DNA from: Coraliomargarita sinensis
Lineage (GTDB): Bacteria; Verrucomicrobiota; Verrucomicrobiia; Opitutales; Coraliomargaritaceae
Assembly: GCF_003185655.1 (NCBI RefSeq)
Contig: NZ_QHJQ01000004.1
Span: 186,001-250,000 of the forward strand
Direction: 5' to 3'
DNA: 64,000 nt
The notes beneath the pieces are model-generated. The model was not told the DNA's origin and ran no database searches. It was given only the letters and a program-made list of their open reading frames with translations. A program made the translations under genes and the position numbers. Shown here in pieces: positions 55,685 through 63,158 of the stretch; the first letter of the stretch is position 1; each line of letters opens with the position of its first letter.

Positions 55685-57439
55685 ATGAACAACAGCATGA
55701 TTCGACTCCCCTATCGCAAGCTCTTGCCTTTGGCATTAATCATTCACTCCCTCGCATTTTGTTGGCTGCAGGCAAACTCGCTGCCGGGACAAAAGACAGG
55801 CTTATCCACCTACGCGATCCAACCGCAGAGGATTGTCTGGATGAGTCCGGAGGGCGTGGAACATCCCGACACCCTCCTGAAGGCCAACGCCGGGCAGAGC
55901 ACGATCAAGCACATCCATCCTCCCTTTGTCTTGAGCCCCGGCGAGAACTCCGGATCGATCATTCTGGATTTCGGCACGCAGATCTCCGGCTATCTGGAGA
56001 TCTTTACTCCGGGCTTCAAAAAAAGCGACGGCCCCCGAAAGCTGCGGGTGCGTTTCGGCGAATCGGTTGCCGAGACCTCGGCCGAACTCGGTGAACGCGG
56101 CGCGCAAAACGACCATGCCCTGCGCGATCAAATCCTGAAACTTCCCTGGTTCGGGAAAAGGATGATCGGCCCCTCGGGCTTCCGCTTTGTCCGGCTGGAT
56201 GCGATCGAAGGCGGACCCTCCGTGCCCATGCTGGAAGTCAGGGCCATGCTACAAATCCGCGATGTTCCCTATCTGGGCTCATTCGAATGCCCGGACGAAC
56301 GCTTGAATAAAATTTGGCAAACCGGCGCCTGGACGGTCCACCTCAACATGCAGGACTACCTCTGGGACGGGATTAAACGGGATCGTTTGGTTTGGCTGGG
56401 TGATATGCATCCGGAAGTCTCGGTCATTAGTGCCGTCTTCGGGCATAATGAGGTTGTCCCCAAGAGCCTCGACTTAATGAAGACCACCACCCGCCCCACC
56501 CAATGGATCAACAACATCAGTTCCTACTCCATGTGGTGGGTCATCATCCACCATGACTGGTATCAGTTGTATGGTGATCTGGATTACCTGAAGGAACAAA
56601 AGGACTACCTGCAAAAGCTGTTGCCCCATCTGGCCAAACATATCGACGAAAACGGAAGCGAGGCACTCAGGGATGGCATTCGTTTCCTCGACTGGCCGAC
56701 CAAGGCGAACGAGAAGGCCGTACACGAGGGGCTTCAGGCGCTCATGGTCATGACCATGGACAAGGGGGCAAGACTGATGGATTTACTGGACGATCCGGCG
56801 ACTGCAGAGCTCTGTCGTACCGCGGAAAGCAAGCTCCGCCAACACGTACCGGAGGTGAGCGGGCGCAAGTCACCAGCCGCGCTCAACCTACTGGCGGGTC
56901 TTCGTAAGGCCGATGCGGTGGCAGCGGAACTGATGGCCGGAGGACCGAAGGACCTTTCCACCTTTTATGGCTACTATGTACTTTGCGCCCTCGGTGAGGC
57001 GGGCGAAACCAATGCCGCTTTGGATATGATCAGCCAGTACTGGGGCGGGATGCTCGACCTTGGAGCGACCACCTTCTGGGAGGACTTTGATCTGGAATGG
57101 ACCAAGAACGCCGCACGAATTGACGAACCGGTCCCGGAGGGCAAGGACGACATCCACGGTGATTACGGGGCCTATTGCTACAAGGGTTTTCGTCACAGCT
57201 TCTGTCACGGCTGGGCCGGTGGGCCGACTGCCTTCCTCAGTCATCACGTCCTGGGCATTCAACCGGCGGCACCGGGATTTGCGAAGGTCAGGATCCAGCC
57301 GAACCTGGGCCGTCTCGATTGGGCCGAAGGCAGCTACCCGACGCCGAAGGGCCTCATCAAAGTGCGCCACGAGAGACAAGCCGACGGCTCCATCAAAAGC
57401 ACCATCCAAACCCCGCCGGGGGTGCAACAGGTGGACTAG
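55685..57439 (+). CDS. GH78-like alpha-L-rhamnosidase, exported
   Basis: A 584-residue exported glycosidase. Signal peptide (LLPLALIIHSLAFCWLQA); beta-sandwich domain (ILDFGTQISGYLEI, LRVRFGESVAE); then the alpha/alpha toroid with DYLWDGIKRDRLVWLGDMHP (family acid-site motif DGxxRDRxxWxGD), GATTFWEDFD (catalytic Glu region) and YKGFRHSFCHGWAGGPTAFL (His near 500). The C-terminal PNLGRLDWAEGSYPTPKG and HERQADG are characteristic of GH78. It is shorter than classic five-domain GH78 enzymes, so accessory domains are missing. It fits with the GH106 gene upstream in removing terminal rhamnose. Confidence 0.87.
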   Translation: MNNSMIRLPYRKLLPLALIIHSLAFCWLQANSLPGQKTGLSTYAIQPQRIVWMSPEGVEHPDTLLKANAGQSTIKHIHPPFVLSPGENSGSIILDFGTQISGYLEIFTPGFKKSDGPRKLRVRFGESVAETSAELGERGAQNDHALRDQILKLPWFGKRMIGPSGFRFVRLDAIEGGPSVPMLEVRAMLQIRDVPYLGSFECPDERLNKIWQTGAWTVHLNMQDYLWDGIKRDRLVWLGDMHPEVSVISAVFGHNEVVPKSLDLMKTTTRPTQWINNISSYSMWWVIIHHDWYQLYGDLDYLKEQKDYLQKLLPHLAKHIDENGSEALRDGIRFLDWPTKANEKAVHEGLQALMVMTMDKGARLMDLLDDPATAELCRTAESKLRQHVPEVSGRKSPAALNLLAGLRKADAVAAELMAGGPKDLSTFYGYYVLCALGEAGETNAALDMISQYWGGMLDLGATTFWEDFDLEWTKNAARIDEPVPEGKDDIHGDYGAYCYKGFRHSFCHGWAGGPTAFLSHHVLGIQPAAPGFAKVRIQPNLGRLDWAEGSYPTPKGLIKVRHERQADGSIKSTIQTPPGVQQVD

Positions 57440-57815
57440 ACCCGTTCAAACAAGCTCCCCTGTAGCCGAAGCTTCTTTTTTCTATAATTAGTCATCACGC
57501 CCGCTTCGCTCACTTTGAACGTATGCGTGCAAATCCCAGAATGATCCACTCTTGGAGTCGATTTTAGGGACGAGCTGGAGCATTATGCCAGTGACCTGCC
57601 AGTGATGTGAGTGAAATCCGCCGCGTACGTCTCAACCAAGAGTCGTCCGAAGGGCTTTTAAAATAGCCCCTACCGGTCAAACTAGGGAGGCAGAGGTTAA
57701 CCAATCGCTTGTAGAAAGTCGATTTGATCGTTCCACGCAATGCCACCGCAGGTGAACAATCAGCGCAAAGTGGTTAACAACTCCAGAGCCCTTTATTAGG
57801 TTACTTCCGGGGGAC
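57440..57815. other. Gap between GH78-like and hipA genes
   Basis: 376 bp. Contains the 43-bp repeat at 57755-57797 shared with 32004-32046, and upstream of it a short open frame ending in VDLIVPRNATAGEQSAQSG that looks like a former gene end. No complete gene. Confidence 0.5.
57755..57797 (+). repeat. Direct-repeat segment, second copy
   Basis: About 38 of 43 bases match 32004-32046. Bases just upstream (57725-57760) resemble the reverse strand of the sulfatase remnant 3' end at 32135-32170, so the two loci share more than one block. Confidence 0.55.
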
Positions 57816-59060
57816 TCATCTCTTCTCAAAAGCCGTCCGCAGCTGCTCAATTTCACTCCGCTTCAAACCAAGCTTCGTGGCGTATGTTTCCCAGGCGCTG
57901 ACCACTTCCGACACCTCAGTGATGATCGATTCCTGTCTTTTTGAGGAGAGCCGGAAGTACTGCCCGACGCGCCGAACGAGGTCCAATTCGCAGGCATTAT
58001 TGTTCTCGTCAATGTTCAATGCATGTCCCCCACTCCAAGGCTGCGCGTTCAAATCGTAGGCCGGTGATAGGGTCCACCCCTGATCCGAGAGCAGGAAACC
58101 GTGATTGCGCAGGTGGTCGTCGGTGTTGTGGACACAGACATTGAAGACGATCCTTCGCCAGAGCTCTTCGAGATCTTCGTTCACATTGGATCCATAGCGC
58201 TCGATCAAGTCGACAAGGTCGAGGTAACTGGCTCCCGTTTTCGCACCGTCGCCATCCTGATAACCGAGTAGATTCATGGACGAAGCGAAGTGGATGCGTG
58301 CATCCAACTCCCGATCAAAACGACGGACCAGGAAGGTGGTGCCTGCTTTGGAAAATCGCTCGACCCGTGCTTCGGCAATTCGCAGGCCAGCATTTTTGGC
58401 CAGTTGATAGACCAATCCCTCCCAAGCACCCACGTCGTATTCATCCGACCGACTTGGGAACTTCGCGATCCAGAGCTGGCCATCGGGGTCAATCACGCTG
58501 CATTTTGGCCGCGCCCCGCCAAGAGAGGTTCCGGGGGCGATCAGCATGCGTAGCCACTCGACGTGCTCAGAATCATCGGAGTTGGAGGCCTCGAATCGTC
58601 GGGAGGCCTGTTCCAGTTCACGCAACCTTTGCAGTGGAGGCACGGAAAGTTCTGTATCCTCCGCCAAGAAGGAACCCCCTGAACCATCACAAAAGCGGAG
58701 TGCCCCCATGCGGCAGGTATCCGAAACCGCCAGGAGATAGTCCGAATCGAACAGGACTGGTGAGGCATCCTCCGAATTCAGGGCGGCACGCCGCCGAATG
58801 AGAAGCCGACCCCAACGGTCCGGCGCTGAGTCCAGAAAGAGCCCGAATGGATTCGCACCGTCGGCATACTGGCGTCCTTCGACAAATTGTAACCTCGGAT
58901 CCAGGAGAAAGGGTTGCGGCTGCTTCAGCCAATCCCGATCGTACTCAAAAGAGAGCACCTCCTCACCTCGAACTGTCGACCGATGCAATTGGCCCATCAG
59001 GGTCGCACCACCCAAGCCCTTCCAGTCGGCATAGACAAAAATAGCGGAGGAGCGGCTCAT
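57816..59060 (-). CDS. hipA: HipA-type Ser/Thr protein kinase toxin
   Basis: Toxin kinase of a type II module; relatives phosphorylate aminoacyl-tRNA synthetases and induce dormancy. The 414-residue protein has the N-terminal subdomain, Gly-rich SLGGARPKCS near residue 178, the ATP-lysine strand LWIAKFPS near 194, the catalytic loop VCVHNTDDHLRNHGF near 311, and the metal-binding LSPAYDLN near 333. The catalytic set is intact, so it is likely active. Its ATG overlaps the hipB stop by 4 bp (ATGA), as usual for the order antitoxin-toxin. It is sandwiched between glycosidase and sulfatase genes, suggesting acquisition. Confidence 0.94.
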   Translation of the reverse strand: MSRSSAIFVYADWKGLGGATLMGQLHRSTVRGEEVLSFEYDRDWLKQPQPFLLDPRLQFVEGRQYADGANPFGLFLDSAPDRWGRLLIRRRAALNSEDASPVLFDSDYLLAVSDTCRMGALRFCDGSGGSFLAEDTELSVPPLQRLRELEQASRRFEASNSDDSEHVEWLRMLIAPGTSLGGARPKCSVIDPDGQLWIAKFPSRSDEYDVGAWEGLVYQLAKNAGLRIAEARVERFSKAGTTFLVRRFDRELDARIHFASSMNLLGYQDGDGAKTGASYLDLVDLIERYGSNVNEDLEELWRRIVFNVCVHNTDDHLRNHGFLLSDQGWTLSPAYDLNAQPWSGGHALNIDENNNACELDLVRRVGQYFRLSSKRQESIITEVSEVVSAWETYATKLGLKRSEIEQLRTAFEKR

Positions 59061-59377
59061 GTTACGGCCTTACGTTTCGGGGCACGCTGCTTGGGAGTCA
59101 GTTCCATATCCTGCAACTTACGCCCCATTTCGTCGTCACGCGCCAGCAGCTCGAAGTCCTTCTCCAGTCCCAACACCCGCATGACCTGGAAATAGTTGCC
59201 CATGGCCACAGTCGGTTCACCGGACTCAATGCTGACCAGAGTTCGGCGACTGATTCCCGCCCGCTCGGCCACGCGCGAGGCACTCAGCTTACGGCGCAAT
59301 CGAGCCAATCGAAGGTTTTCTCCAAGGCGCTCCATGAGACGTCGTTGAGCAGGTAACAAGCGGGGTGTTTTTTTCAT
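59057..59377 (-). CDS. hipB: HipB-like XRE antitoxin
   Basis: A 106-residue DNA-binding antitoxin that neutralises HipA and represses the operon. XRE helix-turn-helix is visible: LRLARLRRKLSASRVAERAG then ISRRTLVSIESGEPTV (about 24-59), and a basic C-terminal tail (KQRAPKRKAVT). The start MKKTPRLLP at 59377 is preferred; ATG at 59398 is in frame and would move the promoter. It overlaps hipA by 4 bp. Operators with inverted symmetry lie right upstream at 59381-59431. Confidence 0.92.
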   Translation of the reverse strand: MKKTPRLLPAQRRLMERLGENLRLARLRRKLSASRVAERAGISRRTLVSIESGEPTVAMGNYFQVMRVLGLEKDFELLARDDEMGRKLQDMELTPKQRAPKRKAVT

Positions 59378-59380
59378 AAT

Positions 59381-59431
59381 GGGCAATATATATCTCATAT
59401 CCGATTATATTGTCAAATATATTGCGCATTG
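59381..59431 (-). promoter_or_regulatory. hipBA promoter with an inverted-repeat operator
   Basis: On the minus strand TTGACA is followed 17 bp later by ATATAT, a good -35/-10 pair. The promoter is bracketed by the inverted sequences GCAATATAT and ATATATTGC (plus strand GGGCAATATATAT ... AATATATTGCGC), a likely HipB binding site and thus autorepression. Confidence 0.6.
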
Positions 59432-59443
59432 ATGAGCGAAGCC

Positions 59444-59627
59444 TAATACCAGATACAAGAAGGTTTGTCCTTATCCACTGATTAAACCCGTAGCCTCGAC
59501 GGAGTCCTTACGGAGATGGCGCAGCAAACTCTGTTTCGGGGCCGATGGAGGTCGCCCCGGTTCCGAGAACCGGGGCCACGAGATCTAAATCTATTAGGAC
59601 AAACCTTTCGCGAATCGGTATAATACC
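59444..59627. repeat. Dispersed inverted-repeat element, copy B
   Basis: Ends TAATACCAGATACAAGAAGG then TTTGTCCTTA (left) and, reversed, TATACCGATTCGCGAAAGG then TTTGTCCTA (right) pair imperfectly over about 30 bp. The core has hairpins including CCCCGGTTC-CGA-GAACCGGGG. Related to the element at 29551-29698. Confidence 0.55.
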
Positions 59628-59633
59628 TTATTC

Positions 59634-59671
59634 AAAAAGGGCACGTCGGACTTAGGAAGTCTGACGCGCCC
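59634..59671 (-). terminator. Rho-independent terminator of the sulfatase gene
   Basis: On the minus strand a 15-bp stem (13 matches) GGGCGCGTCAGACTT/AAGTCCGACGTGCCC is followed by TTTTT. It lies 77 bp past the sulfatase stop. Confidence 0.8.
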
Positions 59672-59747
59672 TAAATCGAAGCGGTATTACCGGAAGACAA
59701 ACGGCAAGCTCTTCCAAGGGCGTTTCTCAAAATCGGGAAGCGGGTTC

Positions 59748-61322
59748 TCAGTCCTGCGGCACCTGATATTGCTCCTTCAACGCAGTGAGCTCTGACTTCA
59801 AACGTTTGATCTGCTCCGCATGCTCAGGCTCTTCGTAAATGCTGTTCATTTCCAACGGATCCTTTTTCAAGTCGAACAGCTCCCATTGCTCACGACCGGG
59901 CACACCGGGGCCATAGAAACGGATGAGTTTCCAGCGGCCATCGAAGACACCCTCGTGACGCCGAACACTGTGCGTGGCAGGATAGGCGTAGTAATGGTAA
60001 TAAAGCGAATCACGCCAATCGTCCGGTCGCTCGCCGTTAATTAAGGGAAGCAGGCTCCGGCCCTGCATGGCCTCAGGAATCGGCGCGCCGGCCAGGTCGA
60101 GGAAGGTTTCAGCGAAGTCGATGTTCTGCACCAAATCGGAATTCACGGTGCCCGACTGGCTCACGCCCGGCCAGCTGACGAGGAGCGGCGTGCTGAAGGA
60201 TTCATCATACATGAAGCGCTTATCAAACCAGCCGTGCTCGCCGAGGTAAAAGCCCTGGTCGGAGGAGTACATCACGATGGTATTTTTATCCAGCCCGTTG
60301 GCAGCCAGATAATCGAGCAGTGCACCGACACTTTCGTCCACACTGTGGGCGGTGCGCAGGTAGTCTTTGACATAGCGCTGGTAGGCCCAGCGAATCCATT
60401 GGCGGGAACCATGCTCAAGGTCGGCATCGAAGTAGGCTTGATTGCGCGGGTCGTAAGCGGCGTCCCAAATCGCGCGCTGCTCATCATTCATTCGGAAGTA
60501 AGCACCGCTTTCTCCCCCGGGATAAGGATTGTCGCGATATCTTTTGAAACCTTTTGCTTTATTCGCCTCCGAGCGGACCTTCAGGTCCGTATCCAGACGC
60601 ATGGTTGATTTGAGTGTCATGTCCTGCTTTTTGGCAGCGATGCCCCGGTTTTCGTAATCATCGAAGAGGTTGTCCGGCTCGGGCAGCGTCACTTCGTCGT
60701 AAAGGCCCACATGCCGCGGCGCGGCCATCCAGGTGCGGTGGGTGGCTTTGTGATGAACCATAAGCATGAAGGGTTTGTCACGGTCGCGCTTGTGCTCAAG
60801 CCAGTCGATCGCCTTGTCCGTTATGATATCGGCGACGTAGCCCTCGACGATCTCCGAACCCGCTTCCGAGATGAATTCGGGTTGGTAATAGGAACCCTGT
60901 CCCGGCAAAACGTCCCAATAGTCAAAGCCCTGCATCTTACCTGAAAGGTGAATCTTGCCAATCATGGCGGTCTGGTAGTCATGCTTTTGCAGGATCTTCT
61001 GGAATTGCTGCTGGTTGTGATCGAATCCACCACGGTTACCGGTCTTGCCGTGAATATGGCTGTGTTTACCGGTCAGCAGAGTGGCCCGCGCCGGCGCGCA
61101 GATCGAGTTGCCCACATAGGCGCGGTCGAAGCGTATTCCCTGGTCGGCGATCCGATCGATATTCGGCGTCGGGTCCAGGTCGGCGAAGCGCCCGCCATAG
61201 GCGCCGATGGCCTGGCGGGTATGGTCGTCCGAGAAAATCCAGAGGATGTTGGGACGCTGAGGCTCGGCGGCAGCGTGCGTCAATGAAACGGCAAAAAAGA
61301 ATGCAAAAAGACGGATGAACAT
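59748..61322 (-). CDS. Exported type I (formylglycine) sulfatase
   Basis: Periplasmic sulfate-ester hydrolase of 524 residues. Signal peptide FIRLFAFFFAVSLTHAAA; metal site RPNILWIFSDDHTRQA; the activation motif CAPAR near residue 76 (Cys to formylglycine), then LTGKHSHIHGK; further on VMYSSDQGFYLGEHGWFDKR (Asp/metal and His) and LVSWPG. Full length and intact, unlike the remnant at 32140. Relatives attack sulfated polysaccharides of algae or animal mucins. Requires a formylglycine-generating enzyme encoded elsewhere. Neighbours are hipBA and a PEP-CTERM gene, so the substrate is not indicated locally. Confidence 0.94.
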   Translation of the reverse strand: MFIRLFAFFFAVSLTHAAAEPQRPNILWIFSDDHTRQAIGAYGGRFADLDPTPNIDRIADQGIRFDRAYVGNSICAPARATLLTGKHSHIHGKTGNRGGFDHNQQQFQKILQKHDYQTAMIGKIHLSGKMQGFDYWDVLPGQGSYYQPEFISEAGSEIVEGYVADIITDKAIDWLEHKRDRDKPFMLMVHHKATHRTWMAAPRHVGLYDEVTLPEPDNLFDDYENRGIAAKKQDMTLKSTMRLDTDLKVRSEANKAKGFKRYRDNPYPGGESGAYFRMNDEQRAIWDAAYDPRNQAYFDADLEHGSRQWIRWAYQRYVKDYLRTAHSVDESVGALLDYLAANGLDKNTIVMYSSDQGFYLGEHGWFDKRFMYDESFSTPLLVSWPGVSQSGTVNSDLVQNIDFAETFLDLAGAPIPEAMQGRSLLPLINGERPDDWRDSLYYHYYAYPATHSVRRHEGVFDGRWKLIRFYGPGVPGREQWELFDLKKDPLEMNSIYEEPEHAEQIKRLKSELTALKEQYQVPQD

Positions 61323-61508
61323 AACGGAATTTATTTAATGCTTCGGATCAGTTGTCCAAAGGATTTTCAGTAAGAAGGCCGGACTTGAGTTTTGTGCCCG
61401 CCTTTCTTCCCGAATTGTTCTTTGAGTCTCTCGTTTGTTTGCCTTGCGCTGTCGTCGCCTTGCTCCCCGGAACCGCACGCAGGGGATCGATCATCCCGCT
61501 CAGAGGGA

Positions 61509-61689
61509 CTGTTTACGGTTTACTTGTCACGGCGTAATCCAATCAAGACGGATCCAACCCGCCAATCCGGCCAATACCGAAGCAAGGCCGACACTCGAAG
61601 GCAATATCGTCAATTGCGTCTTCAAGGCGCTTTTTTCGTATTTCATAAGTCGTTGGAAAACAAAACAGATCCAAAGTTTGAAGGGTACA
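61509..61689. repeat. 181-bp direct repeat, copy 1
   Basis: Starts CTGTTTACGGTTTACTTGTC and ends AGTTTGAAGGGTACA. Copy 2 at 62914-63094 has the same length and order with roughly three quarters identity; they bracket the PEP-CTERM gene. The minus strand carries a small ORF. Confidence 0.8.
61527..61646 (-). CDS. Possible conserved micro-ORF in the 181-bp repeat (copy 1)
   Basis: A 39-codon ORF (MKYEKSALKTQLTILPSSVG, then LASVLAGLAGWIRLDW). The other repeat copy encodes the same pattern with an in-frame 6-bp difference and several synonymous changes, which hints at coding or recent coding. It may instead be a fragment of a former gene end. Hydrophobic middle, possibly membrane-associated. Confidence 0.3.
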   Translation of the reverse strand: MKYEKSALKTQLTILPSSVGLASVLAGLAGWIRLDWITP

Positions 61690-61921
61690 CCTCCCGTAGC
61701 TGCAATGTGATAACGGCGCAACTCACATCTCGCAAAGACATGATTGATAATGCACTAGCCACTACAGCAAAAAATAATCGCGCTGCGATGACACGGTTTA
61801 TTAACATATAGAATAATCGCGTAATCATTCTAATTCTTAAATTCTCATCTTCCGTCGGCCAGCGCCGCAAAAAAGCAAATTTTGACCAACAACCCTAAAT
61901 AATAGAATAGGACATCAGCTA

Positions 61922-62602
61922 ATGTTTAAGAAAAAATTACTGACCGCTACGCTCACTCCTCTCGCGATGATCGCGCTTTCAGCCAATGCGGCCGTTGTAA
62001 TTCAGCCGACAGATGTAGACGCTAGCAGCCAGTTTAGTCCTTCTTTTGACTCGTCCCATGTCATAGACGGTTCTGGCTTAGGCGCTGATAGCTCGGACGT
62101 TGAAACCGGCGATCCGGTGCCTACAACCTGGCCCACTAACATAAATGACTCCAACACCCGTAGTGCTAGCTGGGTGTCTCGAGATGAAAACAACGGGTGG
62201 ATCATGTTCGATCTCGGTCAGAGCTACGAATTGGACGGCATGCACATCTGGAACTACAACTCCCTCGAATCAAGGGGTATACAAGATGTGAACATCAAGT
62301 TCGCTACCACCCTTACTGGCACCTTCGGCAGCACTGATGAGACCGACACCGGATGGGGCACGACGACCGCCGAGACATTCACGCAAGCATCAAAGCTGAA
62401 CACTTATACAGGGGAAACGTACTCCCTCGGCAGCACCGTTACGGCTCAATACGTCCTGTTTGATATTCAAACGAATTACGGCGATAGCTTAGTCGGTTTG
62501 GATGAAGTCCGCTTCACCGGCACCGCCGTTCCAGAGCCTTCGTCTTTTGCCCTGCTTGCTAGCTGCTTCGGCCTGACCTGGATCATGGTTCGTCGCCGCT
62601 AA
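61922..62602 (+). CDS. PEP-CTERM protein with a discoidin-like domain
   Basis: Exported protein of 226 residues: signal peptide (LLTATLTPLAMIALSANA), then a beta domain with F5/8 type C features (DSSHVIDGSGLGADS, RSASWVSRDENNGWIMFDLG, ELDGMHIWNYN), which often binds carbohydrates, and a C-terminal sorting signal VPEPSSFALLASCFG, hydrophobic helix, RRR. A terminator follows. It is not part of the LacI regulon (no operator nearby). Flanked by 181-bp repeats. Confidence 0.88.
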   Translation: MFKKKLLTATLTPLAMIALSANAAVVIQPTDVDASSQFSPSFDSSHVIDGSGLGADSSDVETGDPVPTTWPTNINDSNTRSASWVSRDENNGWIMFDLGQSYELDGMHIWNYNSLESRGIQDVNIKFATTLTGTFGSTDETDTGWGTTTAETFTQASKLNTYTGETYSLGSTVTAQYVLFDIQTNYGDSLVGLDEVRFTGTAVPEPSSFALLASCFGLTWIMVRRR

Positions 62603-62632
62603 GGTTTAGACTGATAAACTATAAATTTTTCC

Positions 62633-62666
62633 AAAAGCGCAAGGACTTCACACTTTGCGCTTTTTT
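62633..62666 (+). terminator. Rho-independent terminator of the PEP-CTERM gene
   Basis: AAAAGCGCAA pairs with TTGCGCTTTT across a 12-base loop and runs into T6, 31 bp past the stop. Confidence 0.8.
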
Positions 62667-62913
62667 GTGCCCGCAAACCAAGTACCGAACAGGAACTACG
62701 GCATCCGGTTAAGCGGAAATCGCAGGGCCTCCAACTTGTCTTCGACCATGAGCACTGATTGAATGACTGAGGCCGCGCAAGATGACAAAACGGGTCAAGA
62801 GGTCAAAACGAGTCACGTCATTATCTTTGTGGTCGTGGCGTCGGGAACCGAGGAGGGGGTCATTCCGTCCGCCACTAGTGTCTATTTTATTCTATATGGG
62901 CAATCGCATCCTG

Positions 62914-63094
62914 CTGTTTCCGGTTCACTTGTCACAGTGTAGCTTTAGCGAAGACGGATCCAGCCAGCCAATACCCTCAATACCGAAGCAAAGCCGATAC
63001 TCGAAGGCAATATGGTCCGTCGCGTCTTCAAGGCACTTTTCTTATTCTCGTAAGCCATTGGCGATTATAACAGATCCTAAGTTTGAAGGGTACA
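62914..63094. repeat. 181-bp direct repeat, copy 2
   Basis: Starts CTGTTTCCGGTTCACTTGTC, ends AGTTTGAAGGGTACA; same orientation and length as copy 1. Lies between the terminator and the heparinase-like gene. Confidence 0.8.
62945..63058 (-). CDS. Possible conserved micro-ORF in the 181-bp repeat (copy 2)
   Basis: A 37-codon ORF (MAYENKKSALKTRRTILPSS, then IGFASVLRVLAGWIRLR). Shares SALKT, TILPSS, ASVL and AGWIRL with copy 1. Confidence 0.3.
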   Translation of the reverse strand: MAYENKKSALKTRRTILPSSIGFASVLRVLAGWIRLR

Positions 63095-63158
63095 GGCGCG
63101 AGACGTCTCGCCGAATCTTCGGATTGACTCTCACGGGCGCGCCAGTGTCCACTAAGAT

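Larger units (their letters stand above)
61323..61921. other. Region between the sulfatase and PEP-CTERM genes
   Basis: 599 bp with one copy of a 181-bp direct repeat (61509-61689) and probably the divergent promoters. No larger gene. Confidence 0.5.
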
